DNA from: an uncultured Pseudomonadota bacterium
GTDB taxonomy: Bacteria > SAR324 > NAC60-12
Reading direction: 5' to 3'
Assembly: GCA_913056375.1 (NCBI GenBank)
Contig: CAJXNF010000077.1
Location: 1 to 9,663 of the forward strand
Length of the DNA stretch: 9,663 nucleotides
The notes beneath the pieces are model-generated. The model made no database searches. It was not told the DNA's origin and saw only the letters and a program-made list of their open reading frames with translations. This document shows, in pieces, positions 1 to 7,399 of this stretch (position 1 is the stretch's first letter; each line of letters begins with the position of its first letter). A program made the translations under genes and the position numbers.

Positions 1-2697
1 TTCAAACGTCTCTTCTTCCAAAACCTCCGGCTCACCTTCAGCCATCGGGTCGCCAGACATCTCGTCATCTAAGGTCACCAGTGCTTCATCTTCCGGTATT
101 TCTGTCAATTCAACCTCTTGCTGTTCCAAATCTGCCATCTCCTGATCAAGACCTTCCAGTTCGCTGAGCATCGACTCTGCTGCCAGTTCATCCTCCTCCT
201 CAACTTCTTCTGAAGAATCCACCTCTGCAGCAGCTAGGAATTCGTCCTCAACAATCGGCAACTCAATTTCTTCTTCAGGTGCAATCTCTTCGACAACTGG
301 AGCAGGAGGAGGCTGTAACTCTTCAAGATCTTGCTCAAAGACCTGGCGTCGCCACTTCTTCTTCTCAACAACCGGAGTCTCTTCTTTAATGACTTCTTCC
401 TCTGCTGGCTCAGGTTCTGTCACATCTGTTTCTTCAGCCTCATCCAGCAAAGGCAAGTCTGCTTCGGCAAACAGATCCGGATGTTCGACCTCATCTGCTG
501 ACAAGTCATCTTCCTCTTCTTCCACTGATAGATCTATTGCTGAGGAGTCCGGCAGCTCTTCTTCAACCAGGGTAAACTCTTCTTCTTCGGGCTCTAGCAT
601 CAGCTCATCATCTTCATCCAGAGTGAGGTGGAATTCTTCCAATTCTTCATCATCAGCACCGATCGCCAGTACGGCTGTTGCCTCAAAGTCTTCTACTACT
701 GCGGCTAGTCCTCCGTCCTCCGTTGCTGCTCCTGATTCTGTGAGCAACACACTATCATTGTTGGTCAGTGTTTCTGCTAGTTCCTCATCTTCTAGAGTGG
801 TAGCAGCCAGATAATAATCCATTTCGCGCACATTCGGAGTGTAGCGAGTACGCAAGGGTCCTTGGATGACCTCTACCGTTGACAAAGCAGGCAGTACCGG
901 ATCAAAATCATTTTCACTCAGTGAAATGGGAGTGACATCGTCGCGCAGAACCTGATCCACATCAGGAGTGCGACTCCAGATATCCAAATCAACATCGAAA
1001 TCGTTTTGGTGAATATCAACGTTTTCCATTACCAACCCCTGCGATGAGGTGATAATCGGTCCACGATAAGCATCTTTGACTGGAGGTGTCGACACCACAG
1101 GCACAACCGTTGGAGCAGCCTCTACTGCTGCTTTGGCGGCTACAGCGGCTTCCTTCCAATCGTCTTCATCGATTTCTTCGAAGAGTGCAAAATCATCTTC
1201 GTCCTCGGCCAGTTCGTCTGGAGCGAGTGCCACATCTTCTGTTTCAGCAAGTTCTTCAGAAGAGACCTCCGCAGGTTCTTGCCAGTCATCCACCAGCAGG
1301 TCTTCCTCTTCTTCACTCATTTCTAGCGGTGGAATCTCCATATCATCATCTCCCTCCACGGAAGACAGTGGTTCCTCCCATTCCTCTGCCAACATTGTTA
1401 GATCCTGTTCTTCGTCCAGTTCCAACGGTGGAATCTCAAATCCGCTATCGTTGGTTGTGGACTCAAGCTCTTCTGAAGCATCGGTAGCCAGTTCTTCCTC
1501 TTCAGACCATTCTGCCGCAGGAGGGATATCAAAAGCACTATCCGAGTCTGTGAAGACAGGCTCTTCTTCCGGATCTCCCAATTCTTCGGTAGACTCCTCT
1601 GCTGAGTCCAGTGCTGAAGCGTCAAGAAGTTCTTCGTCTTCATCAAGATCTAAATCCAGATCAGCGAAGGGGCCCTCCGATTCGTCTGACACCAAAGCCT
1701 CTCCAGCAGCAGTATCTGTTTCAGCTTCTGCTGTGGAAGTTTCGTCTGTCAGAGTTTCCTCAATCTCATTTTGTTCGGAATCCATGATCTCACCTTCAAG
1801 ATCGACCAAACTCAGCCCTTCATTTGCATTCAGGACCATATCATCGTGTTGAACCAGACCGGGCTGCTCTTCCATCGCAGCCTCTGCACCGAGTAATTCA
1901 TCCAATGACTGAACCTCTTCATCTTCATCGGATGAATCAGTCTCTTCAGATAACACTATTTCTGTTTCTTCTGTACCAAGATCTTCTGCTACTGCGACAG
2001 ACGGAACGATCTCTATTTCGTCTGCATTCAAATCTTCTTCCTCTGCAATGTCCTCTGCAAAATCTACATCCGGAACAGAATCCTCTTCCACCACAGGAGG
2101 GTGAATTTGCTTGGGAGCAGCAGCTTGATCAGACACATTGGGCAAGCTCACTGGGGACTCTTCATCCAACTCATCTTCTTCTGGCAGTTCACCTGTTGCA
2201 GAGCCGCTCCAACCAGTGTCTTCATCGAACAGCGTCTCATCCACCGACTCGCCATTGTCCTGAATCAGACCAAGCATCTCATCATCAAAGACATTGACTT
2301 CTTCTGCAGAATCCATCGGTTCGCTCTGCAGTTCCACACTGGGCAGGTAGCGCTGGATGTGTTCCTGCAACGTCGCTGCCTCAAAAGGCTTGCGAATCAT
2401 CCCTTGAAGCCCAAATTGCTCCAGCAGGGACTCGTTGACATCATCTCTGGCGTTAACCAGCAACACCTTGGGCACCTGACTCAGAGACGAGTGCTGCTGC
2501 AGTTGCCGACAAAGGGCGTAGTCTTGCTGCTGGTCAGCGTTGCTGATGAAGATCAGGCTGGGAGAATAGCGATCTGCCAACTGCAGGAAGGCATCAGGGC
2601 GACTCTCCTGCCAAAGCTCGACCTGATCACTGATCGTCGAGGCAATCAGTCCTTGTATTGCCTTATTTTCTTCAAAGACCAGGACTGAATTTGACAT
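1..2697 (-). CDS. Pseudo-receiver protein with giant acidic low-complexity tail (C-terminus off window)
   Basis: The frame is open for 899 codons from the ATG at 2697 to the left edge, so the C-terminus is missing. Residues 1 to about 115 read as a response-regulator receiver fold: a first strand SVLVFEEN with an acidic pair at Glu9-Glu10, a third strand SLIFIS, and the conserved Lys103-Pro-Phe near the end. The position expected to hold the phosphoacceptor Asp is Ser52, and the usual Thr/Ser before Ala83 is Asn82. It is therefore probably a non-phosphorylated pseudo-receiver (inference). Residues 120-899 are about 35% Asp+Glu (273 of 780 by hand count) with only 16 Lys/Arg. Residues 197-514 contain none. 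A less acidic stretch at about 520-640 may be an ordered island, and a basic patch KKKWRR lies at 779-784. No signal peptide or membrane segment is visible. The AAGGA at 2708-2704 supports the start. It is transcribed divergently from lptG. Function is unknown; a scaffold or interaction hub is one guess. The reading frame is certain, the role is not. Confidence 0.9.
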   Translation of the reverse strand, partial: MSNSVLVFEENKAIQGLIASTISDQVELWQESRPDAFLQLADRYSPSLIFISNADQQQDYALCRQLQQHSSLSQVPKVLLVNARDDVNESLLEQFGLQGMIRKPFEAATLQEHIQRYLPSVELQSEPMDSAEEVNVFDDEMLGLIQDNGESVDETLFDEDTGWSGSATGELPEEDELDEESPVSLPNVSDQAAAPKQIHPPVVEEDSVPDVDFAEDIAEEEDLNADEIEIVPSVAVAEDLGTEETEIVLSEETDSSDEDEEVQSLDELLGAEAAMEEQPGLVQHDDMVLNANEGLSLVDLEGEIMDSEQNEIEETLTDETSTAEAETDTAAGEALVSDESEGPFADLDLDLDEDEELLDASALDSAEESTEELGDPEEEPVFTDSDSAFDIPPAAEWSEEEELATDASEELESTTNDSGFEIPPLELDEEQDLTMLAEEWEEPLSSVEGDDDMEIPPLEMSEEEEDLLVDDWQEPAEVSSEELAETEDVALAPDELAEDEDDFALFEEIDEDDWKEAAVAAKAAVEAAPTVVPVVSTPPVKDAYRGPIITSSQGLVMENVDIHQNDFDVDLDIWSRTPDVDQVLRDDVTPISLSENDFDPVLPALSTVEVIQGPLRTRYTPNVREMDYYLAATTLEDEELAETLTNNDSVLLTESGAATEDGGLAAVVEDFEATAVLAIGADDEELEEFHLTLDEDDELMLEPEEEEFTLVEEELPDSSAIDLSVEEEEDDLSADEVEHPDLFAEADLPLLDEAEETDVTEPEPAEEEVIKEETPVVEKKKWRRQVFEQDLEELQPPPAPVVEEIAPEEEIELPIVEDEFLAAAEVDSSEEVEEEDELAAESMLSELEGLDQEMADLEQQEVELTEIPEDEALVTLDDEMSGDPMAEGEPEVLEEETFE
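1237..1527 (-). repeat. Three diverged IPP / Trp-acidic protein repeats
   Basis: Inside the acidic tail, the motif IPP(L/A)(E/A) followed by an acidic run recurs with Ile at residues 391, 422 and 455, a period of 31 and 33 residues. The second and third copies carry a downstream Trp-acidic element (EEWEEP, DDWQEP). A further DDWKEA follows just after the third copy, and AEWSEEEE sits inside the first. The copies are similar in protein but not identical in DNA, so they look like an old, diverged duplication under selection and not a recent slippage array. Confidence 0.6.
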
Positions 2698-2703
2698 CTC
2701 GTT

Positions 2704-2708
2704 TCCTT
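2704..2708 (-). promoter_or_regulatory. Ribosome binding site of the acidic pseudo-receiver gene
   Basis: On the minus strand AAGGA lies 6 nt before the ATG at 2697. It fixes this ATG as the start and agrees with the receiver fold beginning at residue 4. Confidence 0.65.
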
Positions 2709-2799
2709 AGGGCGTTTCCGGGTACAAATGGCCTTCCGATTGCCTGTGAATCAGCTTGGAAGAGACGAAGACTAGCTGATCTTCCCCAGTTTTTCCAGT

Positions 2800-2828
2800 A
2801 CTATGCCTTCTGACAAGAGCACTCCCAA
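2800..2828 (-). promoter_or_regulatory. Weak candidate promoter for the acidic pseudo-receiver gene
   Basis: Read on the minus strand, TTGGGA (2828-2823) is followed after 17 nt by CATAGT (2805-2800). Each hexamer matches the sigma-70 consensus at four of six positions with ideal spacing. It lies about 100 bp before the start codon in a divergent intergenic region, where a promoter for this strand is expected. Many random sequences score this well, so it is only a candidate. Confidence 0.22.
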
Positions 2829-2913
2829 AAACCGTGGATTTCTAACGAAGGCAAGTCTATCTTCTCAGGATCAGTTCCAACAACCAAGGATGATCTGCTG
2901 GCTGCGGACAATC

Positions 2914-2922
2914 TGCAATAAT
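2914..2922 (+). promoter_or_regulatory. Candidate extended -10 promoter for lptG
   Basis: TGCAATAAT fits the extended -10 pattern TGnTATAAT with five of six matches in the hexamer. It lies 37 bp before the lptG start, giving a leader of roughly 30 nt. No good -35 element is present at the right distance, which is tolerated by extended -10 promoters. The location in a divergent intergenic region supports it; the match alone does not prove it. Confidence 0.33.
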
Positions 2923-2958
2923 TAATCTCTCAGAGTAGGCAAAAACTGCTGCACTTTC

Positions 2959-4014
2959 ATGTTTTCCATTCTTTCACGATACCTTGCCCTTGAGTTCCTG
3001 CGTTTTTTCGCTCTCTTCCTGTTGGCTTTCGTAGCCATCACCTCACTGGGTAACCTAGTCAACGATCTCAACCAAGCCTTTGACAGTTGGTCCGGCTTTT
3101 TAGCATTCCTACGTCAGACTGCCTTGTTGCTACCCTTGTTGCTGGAATTGACCACACCTGTAACCGTACTGCTCGCAACCATTGCAGCGTTCAGCGCACT
3201 CAGTCGAACCTCAGAAGTGATTGCCATGCGAGCGGTTGGAGCTGGCTCCTGGCAGTTAATTCGGCCCTTCCTGATTACTGCCTGTGGTATAGCGCTCGCT
3301 GGTTATTTATTGCAGAATTACGCTCAGCCCTGGATGCAGAAACACTGGGGCAATGCAGGAGTGGCTACCGGTTTGCCGGCACAGTGGAAGCTAGACGGTG
3401 ATCGAGCTATTGTATACTTTGGTCCACGTCAACCTGACGGTGAGGTTGAGCAATTGGCTCGCTTCTCTTGGCTACGAGAGCCCCGGCATCTACTTCAGGA
3501 ATCCTTGCAGGCCAACAAAGCGCAACGAAAACCGGAGGGCTGGGAACTACAAGCTGTTGCTGAACGGCAATTCGATGACTCAGGAATGCGATTGGAAGAA
3601 CAGGAATCGCGACAACTATCCACCAGTGACCTACCACTGCTCTCCTTTCAACCGCGCAGAGATCCACACTATCTTCCATTGCTGGAACTCTGGCAAGATA
3701 TTGAACAACGACAACGGGAAGGCTTGGACACTACGAGCCACTGGGTTGAATTGTTTCAGAAACTGGCCTACCCCGCCCAACTTTTCCTGATGGTTGCCTT
3801 GGGCGCCCTGTTGGCAGCCACTCATCATCGCCAGAGCAAGGCAGCTGAGTCTCTGGCCATCGCTGTGTTCCTTGGCATCATCTCCTGGATTCTCAACCAA
3901 ATCTTTCTGGCAGTCGGTCACGCAGGGGCCTTACCACCTTTTCTGGCAGCGTGGGGCAACTGCCTGCTATTCCTGGTTCTGATCCTGACACTTGCCCGAT
4001 GGAACCAGAGCTAG
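2959..4014 (+). CDS. lptG: LptF/LptG-family lipopolysaccharide export permease, LptG-like
   Basis: A 351-residue inner-membrane protein of the YjgP/YjgQ family. In the LptBFG ABC transporter it extracts lipopolysaccharide from the inner membrane and passes it to the periplasmic bridge. Three hydrophobic segments lie near the N-terminus (about 13-33, 55-80, 102-119). A soluble, probably periplasmic domain of about 140 residues follows, then three more segments (about 273-287, 299-318, 325-346), which is the family topology. The family signature SEVIAMRAVG sits at 85-94 after the second segment. The region LPLLELWQDIEQRQREGLD followed by KLAYP, and the late ILNQIF with a following PP, resemble LptG more than LptF. 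No Shine-Dalgarno sequence precedes the ATG; a weak AGTAGG is too far away. Partner genes lptF and lptB are not in the window. The family is sure; G versus F is likely but not certain. Confidence 0.88.
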   Translation: MFSILSRYLALEFLRFFALFLLAFVAITSLGNLVNDLNQAFDSWSGFLAFLRQTALLLPLLLELTTPVTVLLATIAAFSALSRTSEVIAMRAVGAGSWQLIRPFLITACGIALAGYLLQNYAQPWMQKHWGNAGVATGLPAQWKLDGDRAIVYFGPRQPDGEVEQLARFSWLREPRHLLQESLQANKAQRKPEGWELQAVAERQFDDSGMRLEEQESRQLSTSDLPLLSFQPRRDPHYLPLLELWQDIEQRQREGLDTTSHWVELFQKLAYPAQLFLMVALGALLAATHHRQSKAAESLAIAVFLGIISWILNQIFLAVGHAGALPPFLAAWGNCLLFLVLILTLARWNQS

Positions 4015-4028
4015 TGCCTGGCTTTTGG

Positions 4029-4046
4029 CTTGCCCTAGGGCACAAG
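4029..4046. repeat. Short palindrome after lptG
   Basis: GCCCTAGGGC (4032-4041) is a perfect 10-bp palindrome, and outer CTTG/CAAG arms could extend it with a 2-nt bulge. It lies just after the lptG stop, in the 88-bp gap before the carboxyltransferase start. There is no T-run after it, so it is not a convincing intrinsic terminator. It could be a weak RNA stem or mean nothing. Confidence 0.3.
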
Positions 4047-4102
4047 GCTCAGTAGAAATCACAAGTTCACAACTGCCCTTCATTTGCTTTCCTGCCCGGA
4101 GA

Positions 4103-5749
4103 ATGATCTTGGAACGCTACCGTCTGGACAACCCCTTTGCGACAAAACAAACCGAGTCCGATACTTCCGTCTCGACCTATGCTCGGATGGTACAACGTGG
4201 TCAGGAGTTAATCGAATTACCTCGTCGAGGAGGTGGACCGGACCGGATTCGGACACAGCACAGTAAAGATCGGATGACGATCTGGGAGCGTATCCGAGTT
4301 CTGACTGAACAGGAACCCCACATCACTTTTCAGAATTGGGGTCCTCAACTCGATGGAGCTTCAATCGTCACAGGAATTCTTAACATCCAGGGACGTGATG
4401 TCGCCTTTTACGGTCACGACTTCACTGTCCGTGCGGGTTCGATGGACGCCACCAACGGTGCCAAGGTTGCCCGTCAAATTCTGATGGCTGCCGAGCATGG
4501 AATTCCGCTGATCGGTATGAACGACTCGGCAGGAGCGTTTGTGCCGGCCGGTGTGGGTGGATTGGATGGCTATTCAGAAGCCTTCGCGGCCATGCGTCGG
4601 ATCAGCGGAATTGTTCCCTCCATCATGCTGATGTTTGGTTACAATGCCGGTGGTGGTGCCTATTTACCTCGGCAAGGTTCTTTCCTGATTCAACCCCAGC
4701 AGACATTTTTTGGGCTCACGGGTCCCAACGTTGTGCGTGAAGCACTCGGCGAAGACATCACGCCAGATGATCTGGGTGGGCCCAAGGTGCATACTCAGAG
4801 TGGAGTCGTTGATCTGGAGGCCCCGGACGAGTTGGACGCCTTGCGGCTAGCTTTGAGACTGCTCAGTTATCTGCCTGATAACAATCACTCACTTGCCCCA
4901 TTCAGCCACTCTTTCGGTTCCCTCGATGAGAAGGTGGAAGAGGAAGAAGTTCTGCTCGAAAAAACTTTTTCCAACCCCGTAACGGGCTTCAACACCCCAC
5001 TGGATATGCGACTTTTTCTACAACAAATTGTAGACCACGGGGACTATTTCGAAATCCAACCTTCCCGAGCCCGACAGGTGATCACAGCCTTTGCTCGTCT
5101 GGGTGGACATGTTGCTGGATTTGTCTGCAACAATAGCGCTTTCAACTCCGGTAATATTGATGTTCATGCTTCGCGCAAGGTCGCCAAGTTCGTGCGCTTC
5201 TGTAATCTCTACAACATTCCCACTGTCTTCCTGATGGATGTTGCGGGCTTTGCACCAGGATCCGAGCAGGAAACTTTGGGTATTGTGCAAGCTGGTCGTG
5301 AGATGATGGACGCCATCATTGACCTGCGTGTTCCACGGCTGACGCTGATTGTACGTAACGCCTTTGGTGGGGCCTATTGTGCCTGGAACAGCTACCACAT
5401 TGGAGCAGACTTTGTCTTCTCCCTACCAACTGCGCGTATCGCCGTGATGGGACCGGCTGGACGGCAATATATCTACAAGGATGAGTTCCGAAATATCCAT
5501 CAGCAATATGAGCAGAACGTGGCAGCTGGGATGTCCAACTTGGAAGCAGCAGCCACTCGTGATCAAGCTCTTGCCGGACTAACCACACGCTACGAAGAGC
5601 AGCTGCTCAATCCAGAAGAGGCGCTACGGCTCGGCTCCGTTTCACAGCTGGTGCCTCCAGGTTTCAGCCGTAAAGCCCTTGGGCAGACGCTGGCCTACAC
5701 AATGCGCCACTACGAACCGAAACCAATGGCTGGCGCTCACCGAGAATAG
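4103..5749 (+). CDS. Acyl-CoA carboxylase, carboxyltransferase (beta) subunit
   Basis: About 548 residues, the usual size for PccB/MccB/MmdA-type subunits. In these enzymes the subunit moves the carboxyl group from carboxybiotin to an acyl-CoA in the cytoplasm. The N-terminal half shows RRGGGPDRIRTQH, ERI, and GPNVVREALGEDITPDDLGG, the family's TGE..LGG..H region. The first oxyanion-hole loop AGGGA is at 182-186. The C-terminal half has the second loop FGGAY at 421-425 followed by Cys426, then PTARIAVMGPAG. The start is uncertain. The frame is open upstream to an ATG at 3992 that would overlap lptG by 23 bp, but residues before 4103 do not look like the family. The ATG at 4103 has GGAG only 1 nt away. 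The next in-frame ATG is at 4187. No biotin carboxylase or carrier gene is adjacent, so the substrate (propionyl-, acetyl-, methylcrotonyl-CoA or other) cannot be told from context. Confidence 0.9.
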   Translation: MILERYRLDNPFATKQTESDTSVSTYARMVQRGQELIELPRRGGGPDRIRTQHSKDRMTIWERIRVLTEQEPHITFQNWGPQLDGASIVTGILNIQGRDVAFYGHDFTVRAGSMDATNGAKVARQILMAAEHGIPLIGMNDSAGAFVPAGVGGLDGYSEAFAAMRRISGIVPSIMLMFGYNAGGGAYLPRQGSFLIQPQQTFFGLTGPNVVREALGEDITPDDLGGPKVHTQSGVVDLEAPDELDALRLALRLLSYLPDNNHSLAPFSHSFGSLDEKVEEEEVLLEKTFSNPVTGFNTPLDMRLFLQQIVDHGDYFEIQPSRARQVITAFARLGGHVAGFVCNNSAFNSGNIDVHASRKVAKFVRFCNLYNIPTVFLMDVAGFAPGSEQETLGIVQAGREMMDAIIDLRVPRLTLIVRNAFGGAYCAWNSYHIGADFVFSLPTARIAVMGPAGRQYIYKDEFRNIHQQYEQNVAAGMSNLEAAATRDQALAGLTTRYEEQLLNPEEALRLGSVSQLVPPGFSRKALGQTLAYTMRHYEPKPMAGAHRE

Positions 5750-5792
5750 ACTCTTTCTGCCACTTCGTTCCCACTTCCAGAGAAATTAAATC

Positions 5793-6902
5793 ATGAGTTC
5801 GACTACCATAAATAAGACCCCACTGCATGACTGGCATCTGCAATCCGGTGCCTTCATGACCGACTTTGGTGGCTGGCATTTGCCAGTGCGCTATCAGAGC
5901 GATAAGCAGGAGCATCAAGCGGTTCGAGAAGCTGTAGGACTCTTTGACGTCAGCCACATGGGAGAACTGCTGGTGGAAGGAGCGAGAGCAGCGGACTTGC
6001 TGCAATACACGACCTGCAACGACATCTCAAAAATTCCAGTTGGTGCCGCACGCTACAACGCACTGACTACCCCAGCAGGAGGAGCCTGGGATGATCTGCT
6101 CGTCTATCGTCTGGCAGAAGAGCGCTACCTACTGGTCGTCAACGCGGCCAACCAGGATCAGGATTTCAATTGGTTGCAAGAACAAAACTCTCAGTTTGGT
6201 GCCAATCTACGCAATGTAGGCAGTGACTACGCTTTGCTCGCGCTGCAGGGCCCTCTCGCTGTGGATGTGCTTGAATCAATCAGTGATTTGCCTGTTCGAG
6301 ACTTGCGCTACTATCGCTTTCTGGAAGGAGAGTTACTCGGTTGCCCTGTGCTGTTGAGTCGTACCGGCTACACGGCCAGCGATGGATTTGAGTTATATCT
6401 GTCGCCACAGCACGCGGAAGCCATCTGGACAAAACTGTTGGAAGCAGGTGCCTCTTTTGGTATCGAACCCTGTGGTCTGAGTGCACGAGATAGTCTGCGC
6501 CTGGAAGGTGGACTACACCTCTATGGACACGAATTGGGTCAGGATATTTCCCTATACGAAGCGGGACTGGGTTGGATCATCAAACCTGAGAAGGGCGACT
6601 TCATCGGTAAAGAAGCCCTGCTACGTTCCAAAGAGAATCCACAGCGCAAGCTGGTAGGTTTTCAGATGCAGGAATTTGGTATTCCTCGCCATGGATTCCC
6701 AATCCTGAATAAAGAAGAGCAGACCGTTGGCAGTGTGACGAGCGGCCTTCTTTCGCCAACACTCAACGCCCCTATTGGGATGGCTTATGTTCCCACGGAG
6801 TTGTCCGAGATTGGCAGCACCTTCCTTGTACAGGTGCGTAAGCGACGGCTAGCTGCAGAAGTTGTGAGGTTGCCTTTTTATCAAATTTCCCGCTCTACTT
6901 GA
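5793..6902 (+). CDS. gcvT: Glycine cleavage system T protein (aminomethyltransferase)
   Basis: 369 residues, full length for GcvT. The enzyme takes the aminomethyl group from lipoyl-GcvH, releases ammonia and makes 5,10-methylenetetrahydrofolate. Visible family motifs in order: TPLHDWH and FGGWHLPVRY at the start, GLFDVSHMGE at 49-58, and YNALTTPAGGAWDDL at 88-102. The Asp100-Asp101 pair in that motif covers the catalytic aspartate. RTGYTASDGFELY follows near 190, ARDSLRLEGGLHLYGHEL near 232, and VGSVTSGLLSPTLN with PIGMAYVP from 312. It lies 43 bp after the carboxyltransferase and 104 bp before gcvH. The ribosome site is weak: only AGAGAAA lies upstream. No glycine riboswitch is recognisable in the short leader. 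Annotation is secure. Confidence 0.96.
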   Translation: MSSTTINKTPLHDWHLQSGAFMTDFGGWHLPVRYQSDKQEHQAVREAVGLFDVSHMGELLVEGARAADLLQYTTCNDISKIPVGAARYNALTTPAGGAWDDLLVYRLAEERYLLVVNAANQDQDFNWLQEQNSQFGANLRNVGSDYALLALQGPLAVDVLESISDLPVRDLRYYRFLEGELLGCPVLLSRTGYTASDGFELYLSPQHAEAIWTKLLEAGASFGIEPCGLSARDSLRLEGGLHLYGHELGQDISLYEAGLGWIIKPEKGDFIGKEALLRSKENPQRKLVGFQMQEFGIPRHGFPILNKEEQTVGSVTSGLLSPTLNAPIGMAYVPTELSEIGSTFLVQVRKRRLAAEVVRLPFYQISRST

Positions 6903-6910
6903 TTTTTTTC

Positions 6911-6938
6911 TGGACAAATCGGTTTCTCTGTTTAGGAT
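6911..6938 (+). promoter_or_regulatory. Candidate sigma-70 promoter upstream of gcvH
   Basis: TGGACA (6911-6916, five of six consensus matches) is followed after 16 nt by TAGGAT (6933-6938, four of six). Transcription would begin near 6945, about 60 nt before the gcvH start. A run of seven T at 6903-6909 directly follows the gcvT stop, but I see no strong hairpin before it, so I do not call a terminator. The site suggests gcvH may be transcribed separately from gcvT. Confidence 0.35.
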
Positions 6939-6957
6939 CTGTTACTAATTTGTTCAT

Positions 6958-6971
6958 AGCAGGTAACTGCT
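6958..6971 (+). other. Small hairpin in the gcvH leader
   Basis: AGCAG-GTAA-CTGCT forms a perfect 5-bp stem with a 4-nt loop, 35 nt before the gcvH start. It lies inside the leader predicted from the candidate promoter at 6911-6938. It is short and may have no function. Confidence 0.25.
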
Positions 6972-7006
6972 GGCTTCCAAGGTGGAATTGATGCCCAAGA
7001 GGGAAA

Positions 7007-7399
7007 ATGTCTCAGACCCCGTCAGATCTTAAATATACGCGTGAGCATGAATGGATTCGGCTAGATGGCAACCAGGCCGAAATTGGTATCACCTTCCATG
7101 CGCAAAAGTCGCTGGGAGACATTGTCTATGTTGAGCTTCCCTCGGTCGGTGATGAGTTGGAAGCTGGTGAAGAATTTGGCACTATTGAATCTGTCAAAGC
7201 CGTCTCTTCGTTGTTCTCGCCTATGTCCGGCAAGGTAACCGATATCAATTCGGAGCTTGCTGATCGACCAGAGACGATCAACGAAGACTGTTATGATGAA
7301 GGCTGGTTGATCCGTGTAGCGCTCAGTGAGCCGGACGAGCAAGACAACTTGCTGGACGATGAGGAGTACGATCAGTTTGTGCTCGAAGAAGCTGGTTGA
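7007..7399 (+). CDS. gcvH: Glycine cleavage system H protein (lipoyl carrier)
   Basis: 130 residues, the normal length for this protein. It carries lipoic acid on a lysine and shuttles the aminomethyl intermediate between GcvP, GcvT and lipoamide dehydrogenase. The N-terminal YTREHEWIRLDG, the strand ITFHAQKSLGDIVYVELP at 28-45, and GTIESVKAVSSLFSP place the lipoylated residue at Lys64. The C-terminal end is rich in acidic residues, as is common. GAGGG at 6999-7003 lies 3 nt before the ATG, a close but usable ribosome site. An out-of-frame ATG at 6991 precedes it. It follows gcvT, the usual T-H order, but the next gene is rlmN and not gcvP. Annotation is secure. Confidence 0.97.
   Translation: MSQTPSDLKYTREHEWIRLDGNQAEIGITFHAQKSLGDIVYVELPSVGDELEAGEEFGTIESVKAVSSLFSPMSGKVTDINSELADRPETINEDCYDEGWLIRVALSEPDEQDNLLDDEEYDQFVLEEAG

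Noticed and set aside
389..814. Serine-rich open frame on the plus strand
   Set aside because: It is the mirror image of the Glu-rich minus-strand gene: GAA/GAG codons read as TTC/CTC on the other strand and give TCT/TCC Ser codons in the shifted frame. No ribosome site or family motif.
1076..1852. Second long serine-rich plus-strand open frame
   Set aside because: Same composition shadow of the acidic gene. The opposite frame is open across the whole 2697 bases and begins with a recognisable receiver fold.
2101..2688. Plus-strand open frame opposite the receiver domain
   Set aside because: It lies fully antisense to the receiver domain, shows no motif of its own and has no ribosome site.
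5750..5792. Glycine riboswitch before gcvT
   Set aside because: The 43-bp gap is too short and shows no aptamer-like conserved segments. The gcvH leader does not show them either.
6903..6909. T-run after gcvT as an intrinsic terminator
   Set aside because: No stable hairpin can be drawn in the bases just before it.
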